15,489 bases of DNA from an uncultured Clostridia bacterium (lineage in GTDB: Bacteria; Bacillota; Clostridia; TANB77; CAG-508): NCBI GenBank assembly GCA_948528155.1, contig CAOSZT010000036.1, positions 1-15,489 of the forward strand, written 5' to 3'. Shown here one piece after another: positions 1-7,064 of the stretch. The notes beneath the pieces were generated by a model. It saw only the letters and a program-made list of their open reading frames with translations. It had not been told where the DNA came from and ran no database searches. Numbering within the stretch: the stretch's first letter is position 1; each line of letters begins with the position of its first letter. Both the position numbers and the translations under genes were made by a program.

Positions 1-78
1 TAAATTGGTAATTTTTATTTTCCCTTTTTTGGTAATTTTGGTATTGACTTTTATATATTTGGCTAAAAGTTAAAAGAA

Positions 79-200
79 AAGTACACCAAGTGAACTTAAA
101 ATTTCAAAAAAATTAGCAAAAAGTACACTAAGTGAACACATCAATATAGACTATAAAAATAAATTTTAAAAAATTTTATACAAGTACACTTAGTGTACTT
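79..200. repeat. three copies of a 19-bp palindromic repeat
   Basis: Three related 19-bp sites lie at 79-97, 121-139 and 182-200. The third, AAGTACACTTAGTGTACTT, is a perfect palindrome of two 9-base arms around one central base. The first matches its own complement at 7 of 9 arm positions and the second at 6 of 9. All three share AAGTACAC and AGTGWAC. Starts are 42 and 61 bp apart, close to four and six helical turns, so bound proteins would lie on one face of the DNA. This looks like an operator or a replication/partition iteron. The binding protein is not identifiable here and the motif does not recur elsewhere in the window. Confidence 0.6.
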
Positions 201-255
201 ACCTAAAAAGCAATACTTTATAAATCTTAAAAGAAAAAAGGGAAAAAAACGGGAA

Positions 256-284
256 TTGAACTTTATAGAACAGCATAATATAAT
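256..284 (+). promoter_or_regulatory. sigma-A type promoter of the 388 leader
   Basis: TTGAAC (256-261), a 17-bp spacer and a perfect TATAAT (279-284). Transcription would start near 291, about 20 bases before the terminator hairpin at 312, which makes that hairpin part of a 5' leader. Confidence 0.6.
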
Positions 285-311
285 CGTATTATCAAAAAAT
301 GTAAAACAATC

Positions 312-342
312 AAGTCAGTCGAAGCTAGCCGACTGGCTTTTT
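312..342 (+). terminator. leader terminator/attenuator
   Basis: Ten-base stem (312-321 with 330-339, one G-U pair), an 8-base loop and a run of T. It lies between the promoter at 256-284 and the ribosome-binding site at 373-378, so most transcripts would stop after about 50 bases unless termination is overridden. Confidence 0.65.
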
Positions 343-387
343 CTGTTGCTTTTTTGAAATCTAAAACATTCAAGGAGGAGAATTTTT

Positions 388-498
388 ATGTTGTACGAAA
401 TCAATTTTGATAATACGAAAAACATCAAACTAAATGAAAATAGTTTTAATTGCAGTATAAAAATAGCAATATTAAATAAACATTTAAGGCAGAACTAA
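388..498 (+). CDS. 36-aa hypothetical peptide, possibly a gene remnant
   Basis: An ATG follows a strong AAGGAGGAG site (372-380) at good spacing and opens a 36-codon frame ending TAA at 496-498. The product is polar, starts MLYEINFDNTKN and shows no recognisable domain or membrane segment. A second frame is open from 480 to 569, with stop TGA at 570-572. It reads protein-like (it includes KENRYLELKRN) but has no start codon, so the whole may be a longer gene broken near 478. The gene sits behind a promoter and attenuator just upstream of the recombinase. Function unknown. Confidence 0.4.
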   Translation: MLYEINFDNTKNIKLNENSFNCSIKIAILNKHLRQN

Positions 499-568
499 TT
501 AAAGAAAACAGATACCTAGAACTAAAACGAAATATTTTACAAGAATATAATTTAACTCACATAGGTAT

Positions 569-596
569 TTGAAAATATTAACTTTTGATGTATAAT
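569..596 (+). promoter_or_regulatory. promoter of the serine recombinase
   Basis: TTGAAA (569-574), a 16-bp spacer and TATAAT (591-596). The transcript would begin near 603. A short TTCTC/GAGAA inverted repeat (about 610-625) lies just before the GAGAGG ribosome-binding site (628-633). Confidence 0.6.
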
Positions 597-639
597 AAGC
601 ACATAAAGATTCTCTAAACTTGAGAAAGAGAGGCTAATT

Positions 640-2385
640 TTGAAAGTACAAGTTATAGAGAAGAAAAAAGGTCGAATTAATAGAACAACAGGAGAAGAAA
701 TAAAGGGGAATTTAAGAGTATGTGCTTATGCAAGAGTAAGTACAGAAAAAGAAGAACAAATAAACAGTTACAATTCTCAACTAAAGTATTATGAAGAAAA
801 AATAAAAGCAAATAGTGATTGGAAATATGTTGGCATTTATGCAGATGAGGGAATTACAGGAACACTAGACTATAAACGAGATGGTTTTATGAAAATGATG
901 CAAGATGCAACAAACAACAAATTTGATATGATAATCACAAAATCAATATCAAGATTTGGAAGAAATACAGTAGATACCTTAAAATATGTAAGGGGACTAA
1001 AAGAAAAAGGAATTGCTATTTATTTTGAAGAAGAAAGAATCAATACTTTAGAAATATCTGGAGAAATTATGCTAACGGTACTTAGTGCAATGGCACAGCA
1101 AGAAAGCGAAAATATATCTTCTCATGTAAAGTTAGGACTGCAAATGAAACAAAAAAGAGGAGAACTAATTGGATATAATGGTTGTTTAGGATATGTCTAT
1201 GATAAAGATACAAAAGAAATAACAATCAATTATGAAGAAGCAGAAATAGTAAGATATATCTTTGAAAGATACTGTCAAGGAGTAGGTTGTACAACAATTG
1301 CAAAAGAACTAACAAATATGAAATACAAAACTCCAACAGGCAAAAAGAAATGGCACGAATCAACAATTAGAGGAATCTTGAAAAACGAAAAATATAAAGG
1401 AGATGTCTTACAAGGAAAAACATATACAACAGATCCAATCTCACATAGAAGAGTAGTCAATATGGGAGAAGAAAATCAATATTACATACAAGAACACCAT
1501 GAGCCAATCATCTCTGAAAGAATGTTTAATCAAGCACAAGAAATATTGCAAAAGCGAGGAGGAGTGCGAGGATCTGGCAGAAGAAAAGGCAACTTTAGTA
1601 GAAAATATCCTTTTAGTAGTAGATTATATTGTGGCTTTTGTGGAAGTTTGCTAACAAGAAGAAACTGGCACTCTGGAACTAAAAATAGTATTACAGTTTG
1701 GCATTGTATGGAATTTGTAAAACATGGAAAAGAAAACTGCCCACATTGTAAAGCCATGAAAGAAAATATTATAGAAGAAGCATTTACAGAAAGTTATAAA
1801 TTATTATGCAACAATAACAAAGAATTAATCCAAACATTCTTAAACGAAATGGAAGAAATTATACAAGAAGAAAGTAACGAAAGTTCTATTAAAAGACTAG
1901 AGGAAGAAAAACAAATTTTAAAAGAAAAAATAGACAAGTTAATTGATTTAAATTTAAATGGAACAATTAATATTGAAACATTACAAGAAAAGAAAGTAAA
2001 ATTGCAAAACAAAATCAATAGTATAGAGAAAGAACAAGAGCATTTACAAATAGAACTAGAAGATTCAATTAGTTTAAATCAAGGGTTAAACAAGTTTAAA
2101 ACATTGTTTAAAGACAATGAAATTATGCCAGAATTTGATAAAGATGTTTTTGAACTGATGATAGAAAAAGTTATAATAGGAGAAAAAGAAAGTATTGGAG
2201 AAATAAATCCAAGAGTTATAACTTTTATCCTAAAATCTGGAAACGAAATCAAATGTCAAGATGATAAAAAAGAACAGAAAAATCAACAGTCATCATACGA
2301 GGTAAGTCAAAACTATCTACAGCCAATGTGTGAGCCATGTGGAGTGTGTTGCGTTGATGGGTCTAAAAGAAGAAAGAACAAGTAA
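640..2385 (+). CDS. large serine recombinase (element integrase/excisionase)
   Basis: 581 aa, TTG start behind GAGAGG. The N-terminal resolvase domain (about residues 25-165) begins with YARVSTE, placing the nucleophile at Ser34, and contains SRFGRN, which carries conserved arginines. It is followed by the recombinase domain (about 170-290), a zinc ribbon with Cys331/Cys334 and Cys356, Cys367/Cys370, and a long Glu/Lys-rich coiled coil (about 395-480). This is the layout of the TnpX/TndX/phage integrase type, which inserts or excises elements through a 5'-phosphoserine link at short att sites, without DDE chemistry. Full length for the family and no visible defect. The C-terminal tail is unusual: a Cys cluster (CEPCGVCC) followed by a basic end. 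It probably mobilises the element or a sub-element containing the restriction genes. Att sites could not be identified. Confidence 0.95.
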   Translation: MKVQVIEKKKGRINRTTGEEIKGNLRVCAYARVSTEKEEQINSYNSQLKYYEEKIKANSDWKYVGIYADEGITGTLDYKRDGFMKMMQDATNNKFDMIITKSISRFGRNTVDTLKYVRGLKEKGIAIYFEEERINTLEISGEIMLTVLSAMAQQESENISSHVKLGLQMKQKRGELIGYNGCLGYVYDKDTKEITINYEEAEIVRYIFERYCQGVGCTTIAKELTNMKYKTPTGKKKWHESTIRGILKNEKYKGDVLQGKTYTTDPISHRRVVNMGEENQYYIQEHHEPIISERMFNQAQEILQKRGGVRGSGRRKGNFSRKYPFSSRLYCGFCGSLLTRRNWHSGTKNSITVWHCMEFVKHGKENCPHCKAMKENIIEEAFTESYKLLCNNNKELIQTFLNEMEEIIQEESNESSIKRLEEEKQILKEKIDKLIDLNLNGTINIETLQEKKVKLQNKINSIEKEQEHLQIELEDSISLNQGLNKFKTLFKDNEIMPEFDKDVFELMIEKVIIGEKESIGEINPRVITFILKSGNEIKCQDDKKEQKNQQSSYEVSQNYLQPMCEPCGVCCVDGSKRRKNK

Positions 2386-2510
2386 TACCAATACTTCAGA
2401 AGATTTAGAAAAATAAAAAATTAAATATAATAATCATTTATTTTATAAAAAATTTAAAATGGTAAATGGTTGAATGGTAAAAAAGATAGTGGGCAATCCA
2501 CCTTACAGTA

Positions 2511-2539
2511 ATAAAGTACAGATTTTGTGCTTTATTTTT
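2511..2539 (+). terminator. terminator after the recombinase
   Basis: Ten-base stem ATAAAGTACA (2511-2520) with TGTGCTTTAT (2526-2535), one G-U pair, a 5-base loop, then TTTT. Apart from this and the promoter at 2626, the 299-base gap 2386-2684 shows nothing else I can support. Confidence 0.6.
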
Positions 2540-2625
2540 CACATATAAAAAATTAATATTAACGTGGTGCAAATATAAGGTTAGAAAAAGAATTAGTAAA
2601 AAATGTATAAATTTAGCAAAATATA

Positions 2626-2654
2626 TTGAAAAAAAATATATGTTGTAATAGAAT
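2626..2654 (+). promoter_or_regulatory. promoter of the restriction-modification operon
   Basis: TTGAAA (2626-2631), a 17-bp spacer and TAGAAT (2649-2654). The predicted start near 2661 falls at the end of the first GGATG site. Confidence 0.55.
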
Positions 2655-2656
2655 AA

Positions 2657-2671
2657 GGATGTTTTCGGATG
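2657..2671 (+). promoter_or_regulatory. paired GGATG sites in the methyltransferase leader
   Basis: GGATG at 2657-2661 and again at 2667-2671, exactly 10 bp apart and in the same orientation, between the -10 box and the AAAGGAG ribosome-binding site (2673-2679). GGATG is the target of FokI and StsI, the characterised relatives of the enzymes encoded just downstream. By eye there are only two other GGATG sites in the window (12231, 12628) and no CATCC. Methylation state or enzyme occupancy here could tune the operon (inference). Confidence 0.5.
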
Positions 2672-2684
2672 CAAAGGAGAAAAA

Positions 2685-4679
2685 ATGAGATATATAGGAA
2701 ATAAAACTAACTTATTAAATAATATAAATCAAGTGATAGCAGAAAATTGTGATGGAACTGAAAAAGTCTTTTGCGATATTTTTTCAGGGACATCTTCTGT
2801 TGCTAGATTTTTTAAAAATAGATATAAAATCATTTCAAATGATATGTTATACTTTTCGTATATACTTCAAAAAGCAACAATACAAAATAATGACTTACCA
2901 GAATTTAAAACACTAAAAGAAAAACTAAAAATTGATAATGTGTTTGAATATTTGGAAAATGAAAATGTTGAGTCTTCTAATTATAAATATTTTACTTATG
3001 AGAATTATTCACCAAATGAAAAATGTGATAGAATGTATTTAACAACAGAAAATGCAAAAAGAATTGACTATATAAGAAATACTATAGAAGTATGGAAAGA
3101 AAAAAAATTAATTGATGAAAGAGAATATTACTATCTAATAGCCTCATTAATTGAAGGTATTCCTTTTGTATCTAACATTACAGGAACTTATGGAGCTTAT
3201 CTAAAAGAATGGGATAATAGAGCCTATAAAAAATTTGAAATGATTCGATTAAATGTTATAGATAATTTTTGTGATAACGAATGTTATAAAGAAGATGCAA
3301 ATCAATTAATAAATAAGATAGAAGGAGATATTTTATATATTGATCCTCCCTATAATTCAAGACAATACTTACCAAATTATCATTTACTAGAAACAATAGC
3401 AAGATTTGATTGCCCAAAAATAAATGGAAAAACAGGTATAAGGGATTATAGTGAAGAAAAATCGAAATATTGTATTAAATCAGAAGTAGAAAAAGAATTA
3501 GAAGAATTGATAAAAAATGCGAAATTTAAACATATTATAATGAGCTATAATCAAGAGGGAATATTATCCAAAGAACAAATAGAAAATATATTAAAAAAAT
3601 ATGGAGATAAAAGTTCATATAAGTTGTATGAAATACCATATAAACAATATTTAAATAAATTAACCCAAAAACAAGAAAAACATTATGAATATATTTTCTA
3701 TATCAGAAAAGAAAATATTAATAAAAATAAGGTATATACTAGCTTTCCATTAGAAAGACAGTTTAATATGACAGTTATGCAAGAAAGTGAAAAATATAAT
3801 TATGAAATAGTAAAATATCAACCAGAAAATAGAAAGAAGTACTTAAAAAGCCCATTAAATTATGTTGGTGGAAAATATAAGTTATTACCACAGATTATGG
3901 AATATTTTCCTAGTAAAATCAATACATTTGTAGATTTGTTTTCAGGAGGATTTAATGTAGGAATAAATGTAGACAGTAATAGAACGATATGCAATGATAT
4001 TAATAATTTTATCATAGGATTGTATAAAGAATTATATAATAGACCAGTTGAGGAAATATTAAATAAGATTAATTATAATATAAAGGAATATGGATTGAGT
4101 AAAGAAAACGAGTCTGCATACAAAAAATTTAGAATTCATTATAATGAAACAAAAGATCCAATTGATTTATATACATTAACTTGTTATTCTTTTAATTATC
4201 AATTTAGATTTAATAATAATAAAGAATACAATAATCCTTTTGGAAGAAATAGAAGTCAATTTTCAGAAAATATGAAAAAGAATTTAATATTATTTGCTGA
4301 TAAATTAAAAAAGATGGAAATTGATTTTTCTGCAAAAGAATTTGACCAAATAGATATTAAAGAATTAGGACAGGAAGATTTTATATATTGTGATCCACCA
4401 TATCTAATAACAACAGGTTCATATAATGATGGTAATAGAGGATTTAAAGATTGGAAAGAAGAAGAAGAACGAAAGTTATATGATTTTTTAGATAAAGCTA
4501 ATGATAAAAATATAAAATTTGCATTATCTAATGTTATGGAACATAAAGGAACGGAAAATAAGATTTTAGAAAAGTGGAGTAAAAAATATAAAACAATATA
4601 TTTGGAAAATGATTATTCTAATTCAAGTTATAATACCAAAAAAGGAAAAAGCAAAGAAGTATTAATAATCAATTATTAA
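2685..4679 (+). CDS. FokI-type double-domain DNA adenine-N6 methyltransferase
   Basis: 664 aa made of two D12-class methyltransferases in tandem. The first has the AdoMet-binding loop DIFSGT (31-36) and catalytic DPPY (220-223). The second starts near 389 with SPLNYVGGKYKLL, has DLFSGG (417-422) and DPPY (570-573). M.FokI is built the same way and has similar length. One half modifies the adenine of the GGATG strand and the other the adenine of the CATCC strand, as an asymmetric site requires. The N-terminus (MRYIGNKTNLLNNI) also resembles the FokI/StsI methyltransferases as I recall them. ATG start behind AAAGGAG. The endonuclease begins 13 bases after the stop, so protection is translated first. 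Both domains keep their key motifs, so the enzyme should be active. Confidence 0.93.
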   Translation: MRYIGNKTNLLNNINQVIAENCDGTEKVFCDIFSGTSSVARFFKNRYKIISNDMLYFSYILQKATIQNNDLPEFKTLKEKLKIDNVFEYLENENVESSNYKYFTYENYSPNEKCDRMYLTTENAKRIDYIRNTIEVWKEKKLIDEREYYYLIASLIEGIPFVSNITGTYGAYLKEWDNRAYKKFEMIRLNVIDNFCDNECYKEDANQLINKIEGDILYIDPPYNSRQYLPNYHLLETIARFDCPKINGKTGIRDYSEEKSKYCIKSEVEKELEELIKNAKFKHIIMSYNQEGILSKEQIENILKKYGDKSSYKLYEIPYKQYLNKLTQKQEKHYEYIFYIRKENINKNKVYTSFPLERQFNMTVMQESEKYNYEIVKYQPENRKKYLKSPLNYVGGKYKLLPQIMEYFPSKINTFVDLFSGGFNVGINVDSNRTICNDINNFIIGLYKELYNRPVEEILNKINYNIKEYGLSKENESAYKKFRIHYNETKDPIDLYTLTCYSFNYQFRFNNNKEYNNPFGRNRSQFSENMKKNLILFADKLKKMEIDFSAKEFDQIDIKELGQEDFIYCDPPYLITTGSYNDGNRGFKDWKEEEERKLYDFLDKANDKNIKFALSNVMEHKGTENKILEKWSKKYKTIYLENDYSNSSYNTKKGKSKEVLIINY

Positions 4680-4692
4680 GGGGGAAAATAAA

Positions 4693-6441
4693 TTGATAGA
4701 AATAAAAGATATGGAGAAAAGAAGTTTTAGAACTTTTGGCTGGGTGCAAGACCCTAGTGATTTTGATGCACTATATAAAGTAGTTTCTATATTCAATGAA
4801 AATTCAGATACATATAAAGAGCTAGTAGAACACAAAATCAACGAATTAGTAGAAGAAAGAGATGGAAAACAAAGACTATTAGAAGCATTGAAGCTAAGAC
4901 CTTTAAAAATTAAATACCAGGATTTAGTTGGAACATCATTTATACCTAGATCATCAGCAAGATGTAATGGAATAGTTCAAGCAACAGTAAAAGGACAAAA
5001 AAGACCTTTTATAAGTGATTGGCCAGCCGATAATTTTATAAGATGGGCTCAGTGTTTAGGATTTATAAAATATAACTATTATGACGATACATTTGAAATA
5101 ACAGAAACTGGATTAGAATTTTCTAACAGTTTACAAGATGAAGCAAAGAATGAAATTTTAGAAAATGCATTATTAAGCTATCCTCCAGCAGTAAGAATAT
5201 TAAATTTGCTAGAAGATGGAAGTGTAAAGACAAAATTTGAATTAGGAAAGAGCATAGGATTTGTAGGAGAAGATGGATTTACGAGTTTACCACAAGATAT
5301 TTTAGTAATGACATTAGCAACAGAAGATGATATAAAAGAAAAGAATAAATTAAGAACTGACACAGAAGGATCCTCTGATAAATATGCAAGAATGATAGCA
5401 AAATGGCTAACCAAAATAGGATTATTAAAACAAGTAACAAAAAGTATTACAGTTAATATAGGAAATGATACATATACAGAAAATATTGGACAATCTTATA
5501 TTATAACTGCAAAGGGAATAAAAGCTTTAAATAAAGTAAGAGGAAAAAGCAAATTCAAAAAGATAGCGAAAAATATATCATGGGAAATGTTAGCAACAAA
5601 AGGAGCAGATAGAGACTATATAAGAACTAGAAGGTCGTATATAGTGAAGATTCTTTCTGAAAGTAAAAATGGTTTAAACCTTGAAGAAATTAGAGATAGA
5701 TTAGAATTTTATGCAATTTCGGAATTATTTACAGTAGTTAAAGATGACATAGAAGGTTTGATTAACATAGGCTTAAATATAACTATAATAAACGACAAGT
5801 ATTATTTTGAAGATGAAATAAATGATTTTATAATTCCAAGAATTATTAATGATAATAGTAGTAAGTCAGATATTACAATCAAGAAAGATGAACTACGAGA
5901 AAATTTAGATAAATTATCTCATGAATATCTATCTTTAATTGATCTTTCTTTTGATAGTAATCAAAATAGATTATTTGAAATGAAGGTTGTTGAATTATTA
6001 ACTAAAGAGTGTAGTTATAAAGGATTACATTTAGGTGGAAGTAGAAAACCAGATGGCATTATATATACAGATAATTTAACTAATAATTATGGTGTAATAA
6101 TAGATACCAAAGCATATTCAAAAGGTTATGATTTGCCAATTTCTCAAGTTGATGAGATGACTAGATATGTTGAAGAAAATAACAAAAGAGACATTACAAG
6201 AAATCCAAATGAGTGGTGGAATAATTTCTCAGATAGCCTAAATGAATTTTATTTTACTTTTATATCAGGAGAATTTAAAGGAAATATTGACGAAAAGTTA
6301 AACAGAATATCTATAGCAACAAATAGAAAAGGTGTAGCAATAGCAATAAGTTCATTATTAAAACTAGCAAATGAAATTAAAGCAAAAAGAATGAATTTAG
6401 AAAAGGTAAAAAATATATTTATAAATCAGGTGTATCAATAA
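4693..6441 (+). CDS. FokI-family type IIS restriction endonuclease
   Basis: 582 aa, close to FokI (579). TTG start chosen because AAGGGGG (4678-4684) precedes it at good spacing; the next Met (residue 7) has no such site. The DNA-recognition half matches FokI through much of its length, for example RTFGWVQ near the start, SYPPA.RIL.LLEDG and EGSSDKYARM. The C-terminal nuclease contains GGSRKPDG, DTKAYS, DEM.RYVEEN and NPNEWW. Catalytic residues align with FokI D450/D467/K469 as Asp454, Asp471 and Lys473, with identical spacing. The dimer-interface pair D483/R487 aligns as Asp487/Arg491. Recognition-domain positions corresponding to FokI Asn13 and Asn217 are changed (Asp and Thr), while those for Arg79, Trp105, Glu220, Lys225 and Arg228 are kept. 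The site may therefore be GGATG or a close variant. Cutting at a fixed distance outside the site is expected from the family. Confidence 0.96.
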   Translation: MIEIKDMEKRSFRTFGWVQDPSDFDALYKVVSIFNENSDTYKELVEHKINELVEERDGKQRLLEALKLRPLKIKYQDLVGTSFIPRSSARCNGIVQATVKGQKRPFISDWPADNFIRWAQCLGFIKYNYYDDTFEITETGLEFSNSLQDEAKNEILENALLSYPPAVRILNLLEDGSVKTKFELGKSIGFVGEDGFTSLPQDILVMTLATEDDIKEKNKLRTDTEGSSDKYARMIAKWLTKIGLLKQVTKSITVNIGNDTYTENIGQSYIITAKGIKALNKVRGKSKFKKIAKNISWEMLATKGADRDYIRTRRSYIVKILSESKNGLNLEEIRDRLEFYAISELFTVVKDDIEGLINIGLNITIINDKYYFEDEINDFIIPRIINDNSSKSDITIKKDELRENLDKLSHEYLSLIDLSFDSNQNRLFEMKVVELLTKECSYKGLHLGGSRKPDGIIYTDNLTNNYGVIIDTKAYSKGYDLPISQVDEMTRYVEENNKRDITRNPNEWWNNFSDSLNEFYFTFISGEFKGNIDEKLNRISIATNRKGVAIAISSLLKLANEIKAKRMNLEKVKNIFINQVYQ

Positions 6442-6603
6442 TAACTTATTTCTTAAAGCCACAGTACAAGAGTTTTTTAACAGAAATGATTTACTAAAAG
6501 ATGAAATAATAAATACAATATAGGTAAAAGTAGCTTTTCAAAATAATTAATGGAAGAATGTATGAAAACAGTAAAAAAACTCAATATAAGAAAAATTTAA
6601 TTG

Positions 6604-6723
6604 TTGACCTATCAACCGTCAGAATACCACATTAAGCACTACCACTCAACGGAGTGACCACCACACATGTGGAATGTGTATCAGTTCTAAATTTAAAGAA
6701 AAACATATAACCGTTGATACACA
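6604..6723. repeat. cluster of inverted repeats, oriT- or leader-like
   Basis: GTTGA/TCAAC around a 4-base loop (6603-6616), CACTC AACG GAGTG (about 6645-6658), a CCACACATGTGG near-palindrome (about 6661-6672), and a perfect 9-base pair of arms TGTGTATCA (6675-6683) and TGATACACA (6715-6723) with a 31-base loop. It lies directly upstream of the transfer-module remnant, where transfer origins or regulatory leaders often sit. No nic site can be recognised, so the role is a guess. Confidence 0.35.
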
Positions 6724-6890
6724 AGAATTTGATAAAATTTTAAAAAGATAAAAAAAGAGCAAAAAAACACAAAAAAATAACAAAAAAAGTAAAGTAGACA
6801 TAAATACAAAAATAATAGGGTATGTGGAAACATGTATATGCACACTACCTATTTGAAATAATAAAATAAAGAAAGTGCTTGTTACACAAG

Positions 6891-6919
6891 AGATAGAGTA
6901 GGAATACTTTATCTTTTTT
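6891..6919 (+). terminator. terminator-type hairpin before the transfer module
   Basis: AGATAGAGTA (6891-6900), a GGAA tetraloop, TACTTTATCT (6905-6914; one G-U pair) and a T run. It ends about 30 bases before the start of the small membrane peptide at 6949 and is preceded by a CTTGT/ACAAG mini-hairpin (6878-6890). It could terminate upstream transcription or attenuate the module. Confidence 0.6.
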
Positions 6920-6948
6920 AAATTGTAAAAAAAGTGAGGAGATAAAAA

Positions 6949-7059
6949 ATGTATATTTTAGGAATAATATTAACAGCAATAATAAGTAGTACATTAACAT
7001 TGTTTCTACATTGTTGTTTAATTGTAGGAAAAGAATCAGAAGAAAGGCAGGTAAAATAG
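6949..7059 (+). CDS. 36-aa single-segment membrane peptide
   Basis: ATG behind GTGAGGAG (6934-6941). The peptide starts MYILGIILTAIISSTLTLF, one hydrophobic segment of about 25 residues, and ends in a charged tail (KESEERQVK). No family recognised. It stops six bases before the GTG of the next gene, implying co-translation, and probably belongs to the transfer/replication operon. Confidence 0.45.
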   Translation: MYILGIILTAIISSTLTLFLHCCLIVGKESEERQVK

Positions 7060-7064
7060 AACAT

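Larger units (their letters stand above)
6442..6948. other. 507-bp intergenic region with remnants and structured DNA
   Basis: No complete gene seen. A short protein-like frame follows the endonuclease (6446-6523, containing VQEFFNRNDLLKDEI) without its own start and may be the tail of a lost gene. A second tiny frame near 6551 (MEECMKTVKKLNIRKI) is of the same kind. The stretch 6604-6684 is noticeably richer in C and G than its surroundings and full of short inverted repeats (described separately). From about 6725 to 6830 the sequence is a poly-A-rich tract. A terminator closes the region. Confidence 0.5.

Noticed and set aside
1..50. Short direct repeats of TTGGTAATTTT (5 and 29) as a repeat array
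   Set aside because: Only two copies in very AT-rich sequence, no third unit and no regular spacer, so neither a CRISPR nor a clear iteron set.
1275..2018. Reverse-strand open frames inside the recombinase gene
   Set aside because: Shadow frames of a clearly conserved forward gene, without start signals.
2438..2674. Reverse-strand open frame of 78 codons upstream of the methyltransferase
   Set aside because: No ribosome-binding site, composition driven by A/T runs, and it covers the terminator and the promoter of the forward operon.
6646..6843. Reverse-strand open frame rich in Phe and Leu
   Set aside because: Arises from the poly-A-rich tract read backwards; no ribosome-binding site and no protein-like pattern.
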